Shown: positions 1 through 8,988 of the stretch, piece after piece
How the letters are laid out: every line of letters starts with the position of its first letter
Numbering within the stretch: position 1 is the stretch's first letter
Source: Luteimonas suaedae
Lineage (GTDB): Bacteria; Pseudomonadota; Gammaproteobacteria; Xanthomonadales; Xanthomonadaceae
Direction of reading: 5' to 3'
Length of the DNA stretch: 64,000 bases
Assembly: GCF_008312895.1 (NCBI RefSeq)
Contig: NZ_VSSP01000004.1
Location: 265,404 to 329,403, forward strand
Made by a program: the position numbers and the translations under genes
The notes under the pieces: model-generated
What the model was told of the DNA's origin: nothing
Seen by the model: the letters and a program-made list of their open reading frames with translations, nothing else
Databases searched by the model: none

Positions 1-525
1 GTGGTGGAGGGCGACGCGGTGACGCAGGCGCCGCATCGCGCGCACTGGCAGCCGCGCGACTACAACGCCCTGCACGGCGGCATGCGGCGGTGGTTCGAGC
101 CGATCGAAGCGGACGTCGTCGCGCAGCCCGCCTGGGGCGGGCTGCTGCGGGGCCTGGGCCGGCTATGCTCGGCGCTGGACCGGGCGCGGCCCTGGTACGT
201 TGAGGCACACCAGTTCCGCATCGATACCAGCGATGGGATCGGGCGTCCGACTCCGGAAGGCGCGCACCGCGACGGGGTCGACTACGTCGCGGTGCTGGTG
301 GTCGACCGCGCCGGCATCAAGGGCGGCGAAACCCGGGTGTTCGCCGCCGACGGCCCCGACGGGCAACGCTTCACCCTGACCGAGCCGTGGAGCCTGCTGT
401 TCCTGGACGATGCCCGCGTCATCCACGAATCCACCCCGATCCAGCCGCAGGATGATCGCGATCCCGGCCACCGCGACAGCCTGGTGCTCACCTACCGCGC
501 CGCGGGATTCCAGGGCGACAGCTAG
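1..525 (+). CDS. 2OG-Fe dioxygenase family protein (5' partial)
   Basis: The frame is open from the first base, so the GTG at position 1 is probably not the true start and the N-terminus lies outside the window. The visible 174 residues carry a plausible iron triad: H89 and D91 in an AHRDG motif and H142 in RVIHES, with a basic RDS segment near residue 158 that could hold 2-oxoglutarate. This pattern fits the 2OG-Fe dioxygenase family (PF10014-like), whose substrates are hydroxylated amino acids or unknown molecules. I infer a soluble oxygenase; the substrate cannot be read from the sequence. A REPIN-type palindrome lies 17 bases after the stop, so the gene probably ends its transcript here. 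Confidence 0.75.
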   Translation: MVEGDAVTQAPHRAHWQPRDYNALHGGMRRWFEPIEADVVAQPAWGGLLRGLGRLCSALDRARPWYVEAHQFRIDTSDGIGRPTPEGAHRDGVDYVAVLVVDRAGIKGGETRVFAADGPDGQRFTLTEPWSLLFLDDARVIHESTPIQPQDDRDPGHRDSLVLTYRAAGFQGDS

Positions 526-541
526 GCTCGACACGCGCCCT

Positions 542-672
542 GTAGGAGGGGCTTCAGCCCCGACAGGCAACGACAAGCCCGACAGTCGACCTGCGCAACG
601 CGCGGCGGCGCGTTTGTCCTCGCGGCCGCCGTGAGATGCGTCTGGCGCGGTCGGGACTGAAGCCCCTCCTAC
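542..672. repeat. GTAG-headed inverted repeat pair (REPIN-like, GGGGCTTCAGCCCC type)
   Basis: The left arm reads GTAGGAGGGGCTTCAGCCCC and the right arm at 653-672 is nearly its reverse complement, ending in CTAC. Each arm is itself a small palindrome behind a GTAG head, as in bacterial REP sequences, and the two arms face each other about 90 bases apart. It fills most of the gap between the dioxygenase and the sigma factor. Confidence 0.75.
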
Positions 673-815
673 AAGGGAAATGGTGCAGACGGTACGCCCT
701 GGGGCCCTCGGGTAGTCCGGGACTGGCGCCGGCATGTCCGCGCCAGGCGCCTTTCTTCCGGGACTGGGCTAGGATGCGACGCGCAGGGTGGAGGGCCGCC
801 TGCGGGGAGTGAGCG

Positions 816-1364
816 ATGGACCAGGACTTGACCGGGCTGCTGCACGCGTGGCGCGCCGGCGACGAGGTTTCGCGCGACCACCTGCTGGCGCAGGTCTACG
901 ACGCACTGCGCGGCATGGCCGCGGCACGCCTCGGGCGCGGGCGCAACCATACCCTGCAGCCGACCGCCGTGGTCAACGAGGCCCTGCTGCGCCTGCTCGG
1001 CAACGACACCGACTGGGAGGATCGCGCCCACTTCTTCGCACTGGCGGCACTGAAGATGCGCGCGGTGCTGGTCGATCACGCGCGCGCGCGCGCCGCGGAA
1101 AAGCGCGGCGGCGACGTCGCGATGCTCACGCTCTCGCATGCCGACCGCGAGGCCGGCGGCGACGTGGAGATCGACGTGCTGGCGCTGCACCAGGCGCTGG
1201 AACGCCTGGCCGAACGCGACGAGCGCGCCGCGCTCGGATTGGAGATGGCCTATTTCGGCGGTATGGAACGCAAGGACATCGCCTGCGTGCTCGGCGTCTC
1301 GGTGCCGACCGTGGAGCGCGACCTGCGTTTCGCGCGCGCCTGGTTGAACCAGCAGCTGGCCTGA
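816..1364 (+). CDS. ECF sigma factor, TIGR02999-like, partner of adjacent kinase
   Basis: 182 residues, normal for a short ECF sigma-70 factor. Region 2 spans about residues 8-92 (QPTAVVNEALLRL at 48-60) and region 4 about 125-180 with a clear helix-turn-helix (ERKDIACVLGVSVPTVERDL). The start is preceded by GGGGAG at a suitable distance. No anti-sigma gene is adjacent; a Ser/Thr kinase starts 29 bases after the stop. Families of this type are known to be switched on by phosphorylation in region 2 rather than by anti-sigma release (EcfP/PknT in Vibrio, EcfK/PknS in Xanthomonas). I infer the same logic here; the regulon is unknown. Confidence 0.88.
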   Translation: MDQDLTGLLHAWRAGDEVSRDHLLAQVYDALRGMAAARLGRGRNHTLQPTAVVNEALLRLLGNDTDWEDRAHFFALAALKMRAVLVDHARARAAEKRGGDVAMLTLSHADREAGGDVEIDVLALHQALERLAERDERAALGLEMAYFGGMERKDIACVLGVSVPTVERDLRFARAWLNQQLA

Positions 1365-1393
1365 ATCGGGCAAGTTCAGCGTTTGGAGACGGC

Positions 1394-4168
1394 ATGGAAA
1401 CGGCACGCTGGCAGGATCTCCGGCAGTTGTTCGATGCGGTCTGCGACCAGCCCCCGGCGCGCTGGGAGCAGTGCCTGCGCACGCTCAGCGACGATCCGGT
1501 GCTGATCGCCGAGGCGCTGGACCTGTTGCGGGCCCAGACCGCCAGCTTCGACCACGCGCTGGAACCCCTGCGCGAGCTGATGGCTTCGCTGCCGGACGCC
1601 GAGCTACAGGTCGGCGATCGCCTCGGCGCCTGGCAACTGGTCGAGCGCCTGGGGAGCGGCGGCATGGGCACCGTGTTCGTGGCCGAACGTGCCGACGGCC
1701 TGTTCCGCCAGCGCGTGGCCATCAAGCTGCTGCGCGGTACGGCCGGGCGCGGCGCCACCGCCGAACGGCTGGCGGCCGAGCGCCAGATCCTGGCCGAACT
1801 GCAGCACCCCGACATCGCACGCCTGTACGACGGTGGCACCACGCCCGCTGGCGAGCCCTACCTGGTGATGGAACATGTCGAGGGCCTGCCGCTGGACGAA
1901 TACTGCGAACGCGCGGCGCCCCCGCTGCGGCAGCGTCTGGAGATGTTCGTTCGCATCTGTCGCGCGGTGCAGGCCGCGCACCAGCGTCTGGTGGTGCATT
2001 GCGACCTGAAGCCGGGAAACGTGCTGGTGCGTCCGGACGGCGATCCGGTGCTGCTGGATTTCGGCATCGCGAGGCTGCTGGACGCTGACACGCCGGGGGA
2101 GGCCGGCAGCTTCTGCACGCCCGCCTACGCCAGTCCGGAGTTGCTCGCGGGCAAGCCGGTCAGCGTGGTCAGCGATGTCTTCAGCCTTGGCGTGCTCCTG
2201 GCCGAGCTGCTGGCCTGCCGCAGGACCGGACGCGGCGCGGCGGACAGCGGCGTCCGGGTCTCCGTTCCGTCCGCGCTAGCGGGAACCGGCTGCCCCTGGC
2301 GTTGGAAGCTGGCCGGCGACCTGGATGCGATCGTGGCCCGCGCGTGCGCGCTCGACCCGTATCAGCGCTATCCCGCTGTGGAAGCCTTGGCGGCCGATAT
2401 CGAGCGCCACCTGCAGCGACGCCCGGTGCAGACGCGCGCGCCAACGCTGCGCTACCGGGCCGGCCGCTGGCTGCGTCGGAACTGGAGGGGAAGTGCGGCG
2501 GCCGCCACGGTCGTGGCGGCGACCGGCGTCTTCGTCTGGCAGCTCGGGATGGCGCAGGCACGCGCCGAGCGTGAGGCCGACACCGCGCAGCGTGTGAGCG
2601 ATTTCCTGGTGGCGACCTTCGACGCCGCGGATCCCCGCATGCGTGGGGCGAGCGGCACCGAGGAGCCCACCGCGCGCCGGGTACTCGACCTCGGCGTGGA
2701 GCGGGTGGACGCGGAGCTGGCGGGCTCGCCGGCCGTGCTGCACCGCATGCAATGGGTGTTGGGCCGCGCCTACGCCAACCTGGGTGAGCGCGAGCGCTCC
2801 GAAGCCATGCTTCGCCGTGCGGTCGAAGGATTCCTGGCCCCGGACACCTTCCGCCCGGACCTGGCGGCCGCGGCGCTGGGCCACCTGGCGACCCTGATGA
2901 GCAACCAGATGCGCGCGGCGGACGCGATGGATGCCGCGCGCCGCGCGCTGGACCTGCAGCTACGGCACGATTCGCGCCCGGAGTCGCTTGCCGTCACCTA
3001 CAACGTGCTTGGACTGGCGCAACAGGCCAGCGCCGACTATGCGGCCGCCGAGGTCTCGTACCTCCAGGCGCTGGCGCTGAACCGGCAGCTGCATGGCGCA
3101 GACAGCCTGGAAGTGGCGGCCACCTTGCACAATCTCGCGCAGATGCATCGTTTCGCCGGCGACGCCGTGCAAGCCGAAGCGCACTATCGACAGGCGCTCG
3201 AGATCAAGCTCGTGCACGGCAGTGACAGCGTCACGGTGCACGCCAGCCGTCAGGGGCTGGCGATGACGCTCGGCTCGCTCGGCCGGTTCGACGAGGCGGC
3301 GTTGCTGCTGCGGGAGAACATCCTGCTGGCCGAGGCGCTGGTGGGGCGCGAGAGCGAAAAGGTGGCCGACACCGAGATGAAGCTGGCGGTGGTCCTGCAG
3401 CAGTCGGGGGAGTACGACATCGCGCGAGCGCACTACCTCGAGGCGTTGGCGATCACCGAGCGGGTGCTCGGCCGAGACAGCATCGACTACGCCGTCGTGG
3501 CGGGCCAGCTGGCCACCCTCGAGGAGACACGCGGAGATCTTGAAGCGGCCGAGCCGCTCTATCGCGTCGCCACCGAGATCCGGCGGGCGCGGCTGCCGCC
3601 GGAGGACAGGCTCGTGTTGCGCAACGAAGCCTACCTGGGGCGCGTGCTGTGGCGGTTGGGGCGTCTGCAGGAGGGTGGGGCGCTGCTGGCGAAGGCCCTG
3701 CCCGCATGGCAACGCTACTTCGACGCGCACACGCCCGGCGAGCCGATGCCGACGGACCTGGTGAGAGCGCGCCTGATCGAGGCCGACTGGCTGCTGCGGC
3801 AAGGTCGACTGGACGAGGCCGAGCAGGTGATTCCCGTCGTCGACGAAGCCCAGCCCGGACTGGTCCTGGCGCGGTTGGCACAGGTGGCGGAACTGGCCCA
3901 GCGCCGTCGCGACTGGGGTAGAGCGAGCACCGAGTGGCAGCGGGTAGTGGCACTGTCGGCCGCCCATGCAGGCGACGACAGTCCGCCGACCGCGAAATGG
4001 CGAGTGTCCTACGCCGAGACGCTTGCCGCCGCTGGCGAAGCCGTTGCGGCGGGCGAGCAGGTCCGGTTGGCCGAGGCATCATTGCGCCGCGTGCTGGTGC
4101 CCGGGGCGGAACTGCTGCAACGGCTCGACGCGGTGCAGGCGCAGCTGACTGCAGCAGACGGCGGCTGA
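1394..4168 (+). CDS. Ser/Thr protein kinase with TM segment and C-terminal TPR repeats
   Basis: 924 residues from ATG 1394, chosen because it follows the sigma factor closely; the frame is open much further upstream only by GC bias. Order: N-terminal extension (1-80), Hanks-type kinase domain (about 81-340; glycine loop LGSGGMGTVF 87-96, K111 in VAIK, D222 of DFG), a transmembrane helix near 366-386, then tetratricopeptide repeats (about 440-900) that would face the periplasm. The catalytic loop reads H202-C-D-LKPGN, so the usual RD arginine is cysteine (a non-RD kinase). Predicted role: sense an envelope signal through the TPRs and phosphorylate the neighbouring ECF factor. Kinase call is firm; the target is inferred from gene pairing. 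Confidence 0.9.
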   Translation: METARWQDLRQLFDAVCDQPPARWEQCLRTLSDDPVLIAEALDLLRAQTASFDHALEPLRELMASLPDAELQVGDRLGAWQLVERLGSGGMGTVFVAERADGLFRQRVAIKLLRGTAGRGATAERLAAERQILAELQHPDIARLYDGGTTPAGEPYLVMEHVEGLPLDEYCERAAPPLRQRLEMFVRICRAVQAAHQRLVVHCDLKPGNVLVRPDGDPVLLDFGIARLLDADTPGEAGSFCTPAYASPELLAGKPVSVVSDVFSLGVLLAELLACRRTGRGAADSGVRVSVPSALAGTGCPWRWKLAGDLDAIVARACALDPYQRYPAVEALAADIERHLQRRPVQTRAPTLRYRAGRWLRRNWRGSAAAATVVAATGVFVWQLGMAQARAEREADTAQRVSDFLVATFDAADPRMRGASGTEEPTARRVLDLGVERVDAELAGSPAVLHRMQWVLGRAYANLGERERSEAMLRRAVEGFLAPDTFRPDLAAAALGHLATLMSNQMRAADAMDAARRALDLQLRHDSRPESLAVTYNVLGLAQQASADYAAAEVSYLQALALNRQLHGADSLEVAATLHNLAQMHRFAGDAVQAEAHYRQALEIKLVHGSDSVTVHASRQGLAMTLGSLGRFDEAALLLRENILLAEALVGRESEKVADTEMKLAVVLQQSGEYDIARAHYLEALAITERVLGRDSIDYAVVAGQLATLEETRGDLEAAEPLYRVATEIRRARLPPEDRLVLRNEAYLGRVLWRLGRLQEGGALLAKALPAWQRYFDAHTPGEPMPTDLVRARLIEADWLLRQGRLDEAEQVIPVVDEAQPGLVLARLAQVAELAQRRRDWGRASTEWQRVVALSAAHAGDDSPPTAKWRVSYAETLAAAGEAVAAGEQVRLAEASLRRVLVPGAELLQRLDAVQAQLTAADGG

Positions 4169-4205
4169 CCGCCGCGCGGCCCCGGCATGGTGGGGTGTGG
4201 TGGTC

Positions 4206-4236
4206 AAAAGAGGGCGGAGACCAAGGATCTCCGCCC
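4206..4236 (-). terminator. Rho-independent terminator of trimeric adhesin 1
   Basis: A 9-bp stem (GGGCGGAGA 4212-4220 with TCTCCGCCC 4228-4236) is followed on the minus strand by CTCTTTTG. It lies 35 bases after the stop of the minus-strand adhesin and also after the plus-strand kinase, so it may serve both directions. Confidence 0.7.
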
Positions 4237-4271
4237 CCGCGTACCGACAGCGTCGGTGCCGGATCACGGCA

Positions 4272-6605
4272 TCACAGGTCCAGGCCGAAGCCGATGCCGG
4301 CCGAACGTTCCGAACCGCTGAAGGCGCCGCCCAGGGAGAACGAGGCGCGCTGGCCCACGCGCTTGCCGTAGCCGACCGACAGCGCCTGCTCGCCGCCCTG
4401 GAAGCCGGCGCCGACCGCGACACGTCCGCGCGGGCTCTGTGAGCCAGCGGCGTTGATCGCCATGTTCAACATCGCCGCGCCCATCGCACCCTGCCGGTCG
4501 ATCCGCTTGTCCTGGCGATGCAGGCGGCGATCGACGTCGTCGAAGCGGTCCTCCAGCGCATCCAGCCGTCCGTTGATGGAGCTTGGATCGAAGCCGAGCA
4601 GGTTGGCGACCTGGGTGTCGGTGTAAGCGTTGGCGGCGGAAAGCGTCTGCGTGTCGCCGGCATCGGCATGGACGGCGGCCGAGGCGAGCGTCGCACCGTC
4701 GCCGGCGTCCATCTGGCCCTTGTTGACGGCATCGTGCGCGGCGGTGCCGGCGGCGACATTGGAGATCAGGGTGCCGTCGGCGCCTTCGAGCGCAATTGTG
4801 TCCATGTCGGAGTTCTCATAGGCCACGCCCAGCGGGTTGCCGGGACCGGCAGGGCCCGCCGGTCCATCGGCACCTGCCGGGCCTTGCGGGCCGGCCGGAC
4901 CCTGGGGCCCGGCGGGACCCACAGGGCCCGGACCGCCGCCCTGGTCCGACAATGCCGTCAACCGACTGTCGACCGCAGCGAAGGCGCCGCCGACGTCGTG
5001 GTACTCGGCGCCCTGGATCACGTAGGTCGGCGCGGTGAACACGCCGCCGCCAAAACTTGCGCCGCCGCCCAGCGCCGTGGCGTAGGGGTGGAGCTGGCCG
5101 ACGTTGACCGCGTCGGTATCTTCGGTGCCGGCCGCGAGATTGACCAGTTGTCGCAGGAGTTCTCCGTCGCCGATGGAAACCGTTTCGGAACGGTCGGCCA
5201 CCGAGGAGGAGCCGAGCGCGACGGAGTTCACGGCCGTGGCCTTGGTCAGGTGACCCATGGCGATGCTTCTGTGACCACTGCTCGAGCTCTGGTAGCCGAT
5301 TGCGGTGCCGAGGTCTCCCGTCGCCTCGGCCAAAACGCCGATCGCGATGCTTCGCTCGCCGCTCGCTGTGCTGTCTACGCCGTATGCGTTGCTGCCTTCC
5401 CCGGTGGCACTGCTGTTGCGGCCGACCGCGCTGCTGTTGTCGCCGCTGGCCTCGCTCAGCATGCCGAGCGCGGTGCTGCGCAGGCCGGCGGCGTCGCTGC
5501 CGGCGCCGAGTGCGGTGGAATGCTCGCCAGAGGCATCGCTGGCCTGGCCGAGTGCGGTGCTGCCCAGGCCGGTGGCGTCGCTGCCGGCGCCCAGCGCCGT
5601 AGTGGCCGAGGCGGTGGCGGTGCTGCTGGCGCCGATCGCGACCGAGAGCGTGGCGCTGGCGATGCTGCCGGACCCCAGCGCGGTGGCGGCCTGTCCGTCG
5701 GCCTCGCTCAGGTAGCCGATGGCGATGCCGAAATCGCCGGACGCGATGCTCTCGGCGCCGAAGGCGATGCTGTTGTCGCCGCTGGCCGAACTCCAGAAGC
5801 CGTTCGCCGTAGCGCGGGCGCCGCCGGCCGAGCTCAGGTAACCGATAGCGGTGGCGGCGTCCGTGCTGGCAATGCTGCGTCCGCCGATGGCGGTGCTGAA
5901 GGTGGCGGTCGCGTGGCTCTCCGCGCCGATGGCGGTGCTACTGATACCGGTCGCCTGCGCGTCCGAGCCGTAGGCGCTGGCGCTCGCGGCAGTCGCGATG
6001 CTCTGCACTCCGGTGGCGGTGCCATCGGCGGCGGTGGCGCGGGCGCCGGCGCCGAATGCGCTGGCACGGGCGGCCGATGCCAGGGTTCTCTCGTCGGCGT
6101 CCGGAAGGCCGTCGTTGTCGGCGTCGTGCCAGCCGCCGACGGCGGTGGTGCCAACTGCGCTGGCTTCGCTGTAGGCGCCGAGCGCGGTCGCGTGTGTGCC
6201 GGACGCATTGGCGTTGCCGCCGAACGCGGAACTTTGGTAGCCCAGTGCCTTGCTGGCCGTGCCCACTGCCGTGCTCCTCTCCTGGCTGGCAACGCTGGCC
6301 GAACCGATCGCAATGCTGCGCGCGCCGCTGGCCATGCTGTGGTTGCCGATCGCGACGGTGAACACCCCGGTCGCCTCGCTATTGCGGCCCATCGCCACCG
6401 CATAAGTACCGGCGGCGTTGCTGCCGGTGCCGCAGGCCAGCGCCTCGAGTCCTGGCGCGGTTGCGGTTCCGCCGCTTTCGCCGGCCGTTTCGAAATCACA
6501 GACATCGCCCGCAAAGGCCACGCCGGTGGCGGCGAAAGACAAGGCGATGGCGACGGCCAGGGCGCGACGCTGGCGTCGCGCAGTAATCATGTTCGGATGT
6601 TTCAT
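4272..6605 (-). CDS. Trimeric autotransporter adhesin (YadA-like) with collagen-like stalk
   Basis: 777 residues from the ATG ending at 6605, preceded by AGGAG; the longer open frame is the leader. Order: signal peptide (1-32, cut after VAFA), a head of many 14-residue repeats of the A-x-G-x-x-S-x-A-S-G type (about 45-500), a DxDxDG calcium-loop-like insert (DADNDGLPDADE, about 158-170), a VSIGD and ATGTEDTDAVN-type neck, about ten Gly-Pro-X collagen-like triplets (557-586), a coiled coil with FDPSSINGRLDALEDRF, and the YadA membrane anchor in the last 90 residues. These proteins form surface trimers that bind matrix or other cells. The next upstream gene on the strand is a paralogue with nearly the same start, end and leader. 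Confidence 0.92.
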   Translation of the reverse strand: MKHPNMITARRQRRALAVAIALSFAATGVAFAGDVCDFETAGESGGTATAPGLEALACGTGSNAAGTYAVAMGRNSEATGVFTVAIGNHSMASGARSIAIGSASVASQERSTAVGTASKALGYQSSAFGGNANASGTHATALGAYSEASAVGTTAVGGWHDADNDGLPDADERTLASAARASAFGAGARATAADGTATGVQSIATAASASAYGSDAQATGISSTAIGAESHATATFSTAIGGRSIASTDAATAIGYLSSAGGARATANGFWSSASGDNSIAFGAESIASGDFGIAIGYLSEADGQAATALGSGSIASATLSVAIGASSTATASATTALGAGSDATGLGSTALGQASDASGEHSTALGAGSDAAGLRSTALGMLSEASGDNSSAVGRNSSATGEGSNAYGVDSTASGERSIAIGVLAEATGDLGTAIGYQSSSSGHRSIAMGHLTKATAVNSVALGSSSVADRSETVSIGDGELLRQLVNLAAGTEDTDAVNVGQLHPYATALGGGASFGGGVFTAPTYVIQGAEYHDVGGAFAAVDSRLTALSDQGGGPGPVGPAGPQGPAGPQGPAGADGPAGPAGPGNPLGVAYENSDMDTIALEGADGTLISNVAAGTAAHDAVNKGQMDAGDGATLASAAVHADAGDTQTLSAANAYTDTQVANLLGFDPSSINGRLDALEDRFDDVDRRLHRQDKRIDRQGAMGAAMLNMAINAAGSQSPRGRVAVGAGFQGGEQALSVGYGKRVGQRASFSLGGAFSGSERSAGIGFGLDL

Positions 6606-6756
6606 CTGGATTCTCCTGATGGATTGGTGTCGCGCGGACGCAGAGGGGCGTGCCCTCGACCTGGAGATCGAATCCGGCCGGGCCTCCCCCGCTTCCGGGG
6701 CGATGACCACGTCGCGCTTGAACAACCAACCGGCAAAGCGGCCGCAAACCCATCAC
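6606..6756 (-). promoter_or_regulatory. Conserved structured leader of adhesin 1
   Basis: About 150 bases before the start are closely matched at 8989-9143 before the second adhesin. Two hairpins are kept although their loops differ: CCCCG/CGGGG (6687-6700) and GAGGG/CCCTC (6643-6657). It holds the ribosome binding site and probably the 5' UTR; the promoter itself was not identified. The GC-rich hairpin also resembles dispersed repeats of this genome, so a repeat origin is possible. Confidence 0.5.
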
Positions 6757-6803
6757 TTCGGACGAAATATCTCCCTTGCGGGAAACGCGCCTTCTTGCCG
6801 ATC

Positions 6804-6948
6804 GTAGGAGCGCGCCATGCGCGCGATGCCGCGGACGCTTCGCCGCCGGCGGCTCCGATCGCCTGTGTGCGTGCCGGCTCGGCACGACGGGCGATGCTGC
6901 GCCGGACGCCGTGACATGACCGGCATCGCGCGCATGGCGCGCTCCTAC
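6804..6948. repeat. REPIN-like element, copy 1 (GTAGGAGCGCGCCATGCGCG family)
   Basis: Left arm GTAGGAGCGCGCCATGCGCG and right arm ending CGCATGGCGCGCTCCTAC are inverted copies of about 30 bases, about 85 bases apart. It sits between the two adhesin genes. The inner part is the least like the other copies. Confidence 0.85.
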
Positions 6949-6975
6949 GCAATGGCCGGATGCGTGGCGAACTTC

Positions 6976-7014
6976 AAAAAAAAGCGGGCGTGACGACGTC
7001 GTCGCCACGCCCGC
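6976..7014 (-). terminator. Strong Rho-independent terminator of trimeric adhesin 2
   Basis: A 9-bp GC stem (GCGGGCGTG 6984-6992 with CACGCCCGC 7006-7014), with a further small palindrome in the loop, is followed on the minus strand by eight T residues (6976-6983). It lies 42 bases after the adhesin 2 stop. Confidence 0.9.
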
Positions 7015-7056
7015 GGCCGGACCGCCCGTAGGCCTCGCCCGGACTTGGGACTGCCG

Positions 7057-8988
7057 TCAGAAGCCGATGCCGACGCCCAGCGTGGTCGAGCGCTCCGAAC
7101 CGCTGAAGGCGCCGCCGAGGGTCAGCGCCGCGCGCCGTCCGATGCGCTGCTGCAGGCCGATCGAGAACGCCTGCTTGCCGTTGTATTCGCCGGCGGCGAA
7201 GCCGATGCGGCTTTGTCCCTCTTCGACCGCCGCCGCACTTGCGGCCATTCCGATCATCGCCGCGTTCAGCGCGCCGACCCGGTCGATGCGGGCATCTTGC
7301 CGGTGGAGCCGCTGGTCGACATCGGCGAAGCGGTCATCGAAGGCGTCCAGCCGGCCGTTGATGGAACCTGGGTCGAAGCCGGCGATGTCGGCGATCCGGG
7401 TATCGGTGTAGGCGTTGGCCGCGCCCAGGGTCGCCGTGTCGCCGGCGTCGGCATAGGTTTCCGCCGCGCTCAGCGTGGCGGCGTCGCCGGCATCCATGTC
7501 GCCGCGGATCGCCGCTTCGCGATTGTCGGTATAGGCATTGGCGGCGGTACCGCCGGTGGCGACGGCGGTATCGGTGTAGGCGTTCGCGGTGGTCAGCGTG
7601 GCTTGTAGCTGCGACAGGTTGACTGCATCGGTGGCCGAGGCTCCCGCCGCTAGATTGGCCAGGCGACGTTCGTTTCCTGCCGAGCCAATCGAAACCGTGT
7701 TGGACTGATCGGCGACGGATCCGGCACCCAACGCGACCGCATTGGATGCTCCCGCATGGATGATGCTGCCGGTGCCCATGGCGGTGCCCAGATCCGCCTG
7801 GACGCTCGAATTTACGCCGATGGCGATGTCGTCGGTTCCGCCGGCGATCGCCTGGAATCCCAGAGCCAGGCTGTTTTCCCCCGCAGCCAGGCTCTTCGTG
7901 CCCAAGGCCGTCGCGGCATCACCGGAGGCGATGCTGCCCCTGCCGAAGGCTGAAGCATTGGCGGTGCTGGCTTTACTGAGGGCGCCGACCGCGGTGGCGA
8001 ACGAGCCGGTGGCTGCGGCGTTGATACCTGCAGCTACGCCGAAATTTCCACTAGCGTCGCTATTGCCGCCAACGGCGGTGCTATGAAGGCCGGTTGCATT
8101 GCTGGAAGCTCCCACGGCGGTCGCTGTCAGGTTGCTTGCCATCGCGTTCTGTCCCATCGCAGTCGTTTGTAGATCGTCGGCAACGGCGTTCATGCCGAGT
8201 GCGGTGCTGCGGATGCCGGTGGCGCTGCTCGATGCGCCGAGTGCAGTGCCGTTCTCTCCACTGGCCACGCTTTGTGAACCAATCGCCGTGGAATCGGTTG
8301 CAAAAGCCTGACTGGAGTATCCGAAAGCAGCACTGCGCTCGCCAGCGGCGCTGGCAAAACTGCCAGAGGCAGTACTGTTCACACCGCTGGCCTCGCTGAA
8401 GGATCCCATTGCCAGACTGCGCGTGCCACCGGCTGTGGACCCATATCCGACGGAGATACTGAATGTTCCTCCCGCACTGCCTTTGACGGAAATGCTGTTG
8501 TCGCCGCTGGCAACGCCGGTAACGGCAACACTGCCGAATCCGGATGCTCGGGCGACACCGCCGAGCGCCGTGCTGAATTCGCCCGTCGCCTGCGCAAGTG
8601 CCCCATAGGCGGCGGAGCGTTGCCCTACGGCGATCGTCCCCTCGCCAGGGTCGACCAGGTTGTTGCCGTTTAGATCCATCCAGGTACCAGTCGCGACACT
8701 GCCGACCCCCGAGGCGATTACGTGGGAGCCCACCGCCGTGCTCGATTCCGGGCCCGCCAGGCTGAACGTGCCGATCGCCGTGGAGCGCGGTCCATTGGCC
8801 GTGGCGTTGGATCCGCAAGCCAGCGAGTCGGAGCCCGGTGCTGCGGCGCCAGCGCCGCTTTCCCCCGCGGTTTCCAGGTCGCAGACGTCGCCGGCCATCG
8901 CGGCGCCGGAAAAGGTCAGGCAGACGGCGATGGCCAGTGTTGAGGACAAGCAATGGCGAGGGTGGATGGACAGTGTCGGCAGGTTCAT
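7057..8988 (-). CDS. Trimeric autotransporter adhesin (YadA-like), paralogue without collagen stalk
   Basis: 643 residues from the ATG ending at 8988, preceded by GGAG. Signal peptide 1-32 (cut after AAMA), then the same mature start as its neighbour, GDVCDxETAGESG, a head of 14-residue hemagglutinin-type repeats, a calcium-loop-like insert (DLNGNNLVDPGE, about 102-113), a neck (VSIGSAGNERRLANLAAG), two NAYTDT repeats where adhesin 1 has Gly-Pro-X triplets, the FDPGSINGRLDAFDDRF coiled coil and a YadA anchor ending GVGIGF. The gene arose with adhesin 1 by duplication. Both may be made together or form mixed trimers; that is inference. Confidence 0.92.
   Translation of the reverse strand: MNLPTLSIHPRHCLSSTLAIAVCLTFSGAAMAGDVCDLETAGESGAGAAAPGSDSLACGSNATANGPRSTAIGTFSLAGPESSTAVGSHVIASGVGSVATGTWMDLNGNNLVDPGEGTIAVGQRSAAYGALAQATGEFSTALGGVARASGFGSVAVTGVASGDNSISVKGSAGGTFSISVGYGSTAGGTRSLAMGSFSEASGVNSTASGSFASAAGERSAAFGYSSQAFATDSTAIGSQSVASGENGTALGASSSATGIRSTALGMNAVADDLQTTAMGQNAMASNLTATAVGASSNATGLHSTAVGGNSDASGNFGVAAGINAAATGSFATAVGALSKASTANASAFGRGSIASGDAATALGTKSLAAGENSLALGFQAIAGGTDDIAIGVNSSVQADLGTAMGTGSIIHAGASNAVALGAGSVADQSNTVSIGSAGNERRLANLAAGASATDAVNLSQLQATLTTANAYTDTAVATGGTAANAYTDNREAAIRGDMDAGDAATLSAAETYADAGDTATLGAANAYTDTRIADIAGFDPGSINGRLDAFDDRFADVDQRLHRQDARIDRVGALNAAMIGMAASAAAVEEGQSRIGFAAGEYNGKQAFSIGLQQRIGRRAALTLGGAFSGSERSTTLGVGIGF

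Noticed and set aside
788..1393. Upstream extension of the kinase frame
   Set aside because: It would overlap the whole sigma factor gene in another frame; ATG 1394 gives a normal kinase start.
4518..6914. Long plus-strand frame opposite adhesin 1
   Set aside because: Mirror of the repetitive adhesin head; Ala/Gly/Arg-rich with no domain.
4845..8900. Possible CRISPR-like regular repeats
   Set aside because: The short regular units are codons of collagen triplets and 14-residue adhesin head repeats, with no spacers and a clear reading frame.
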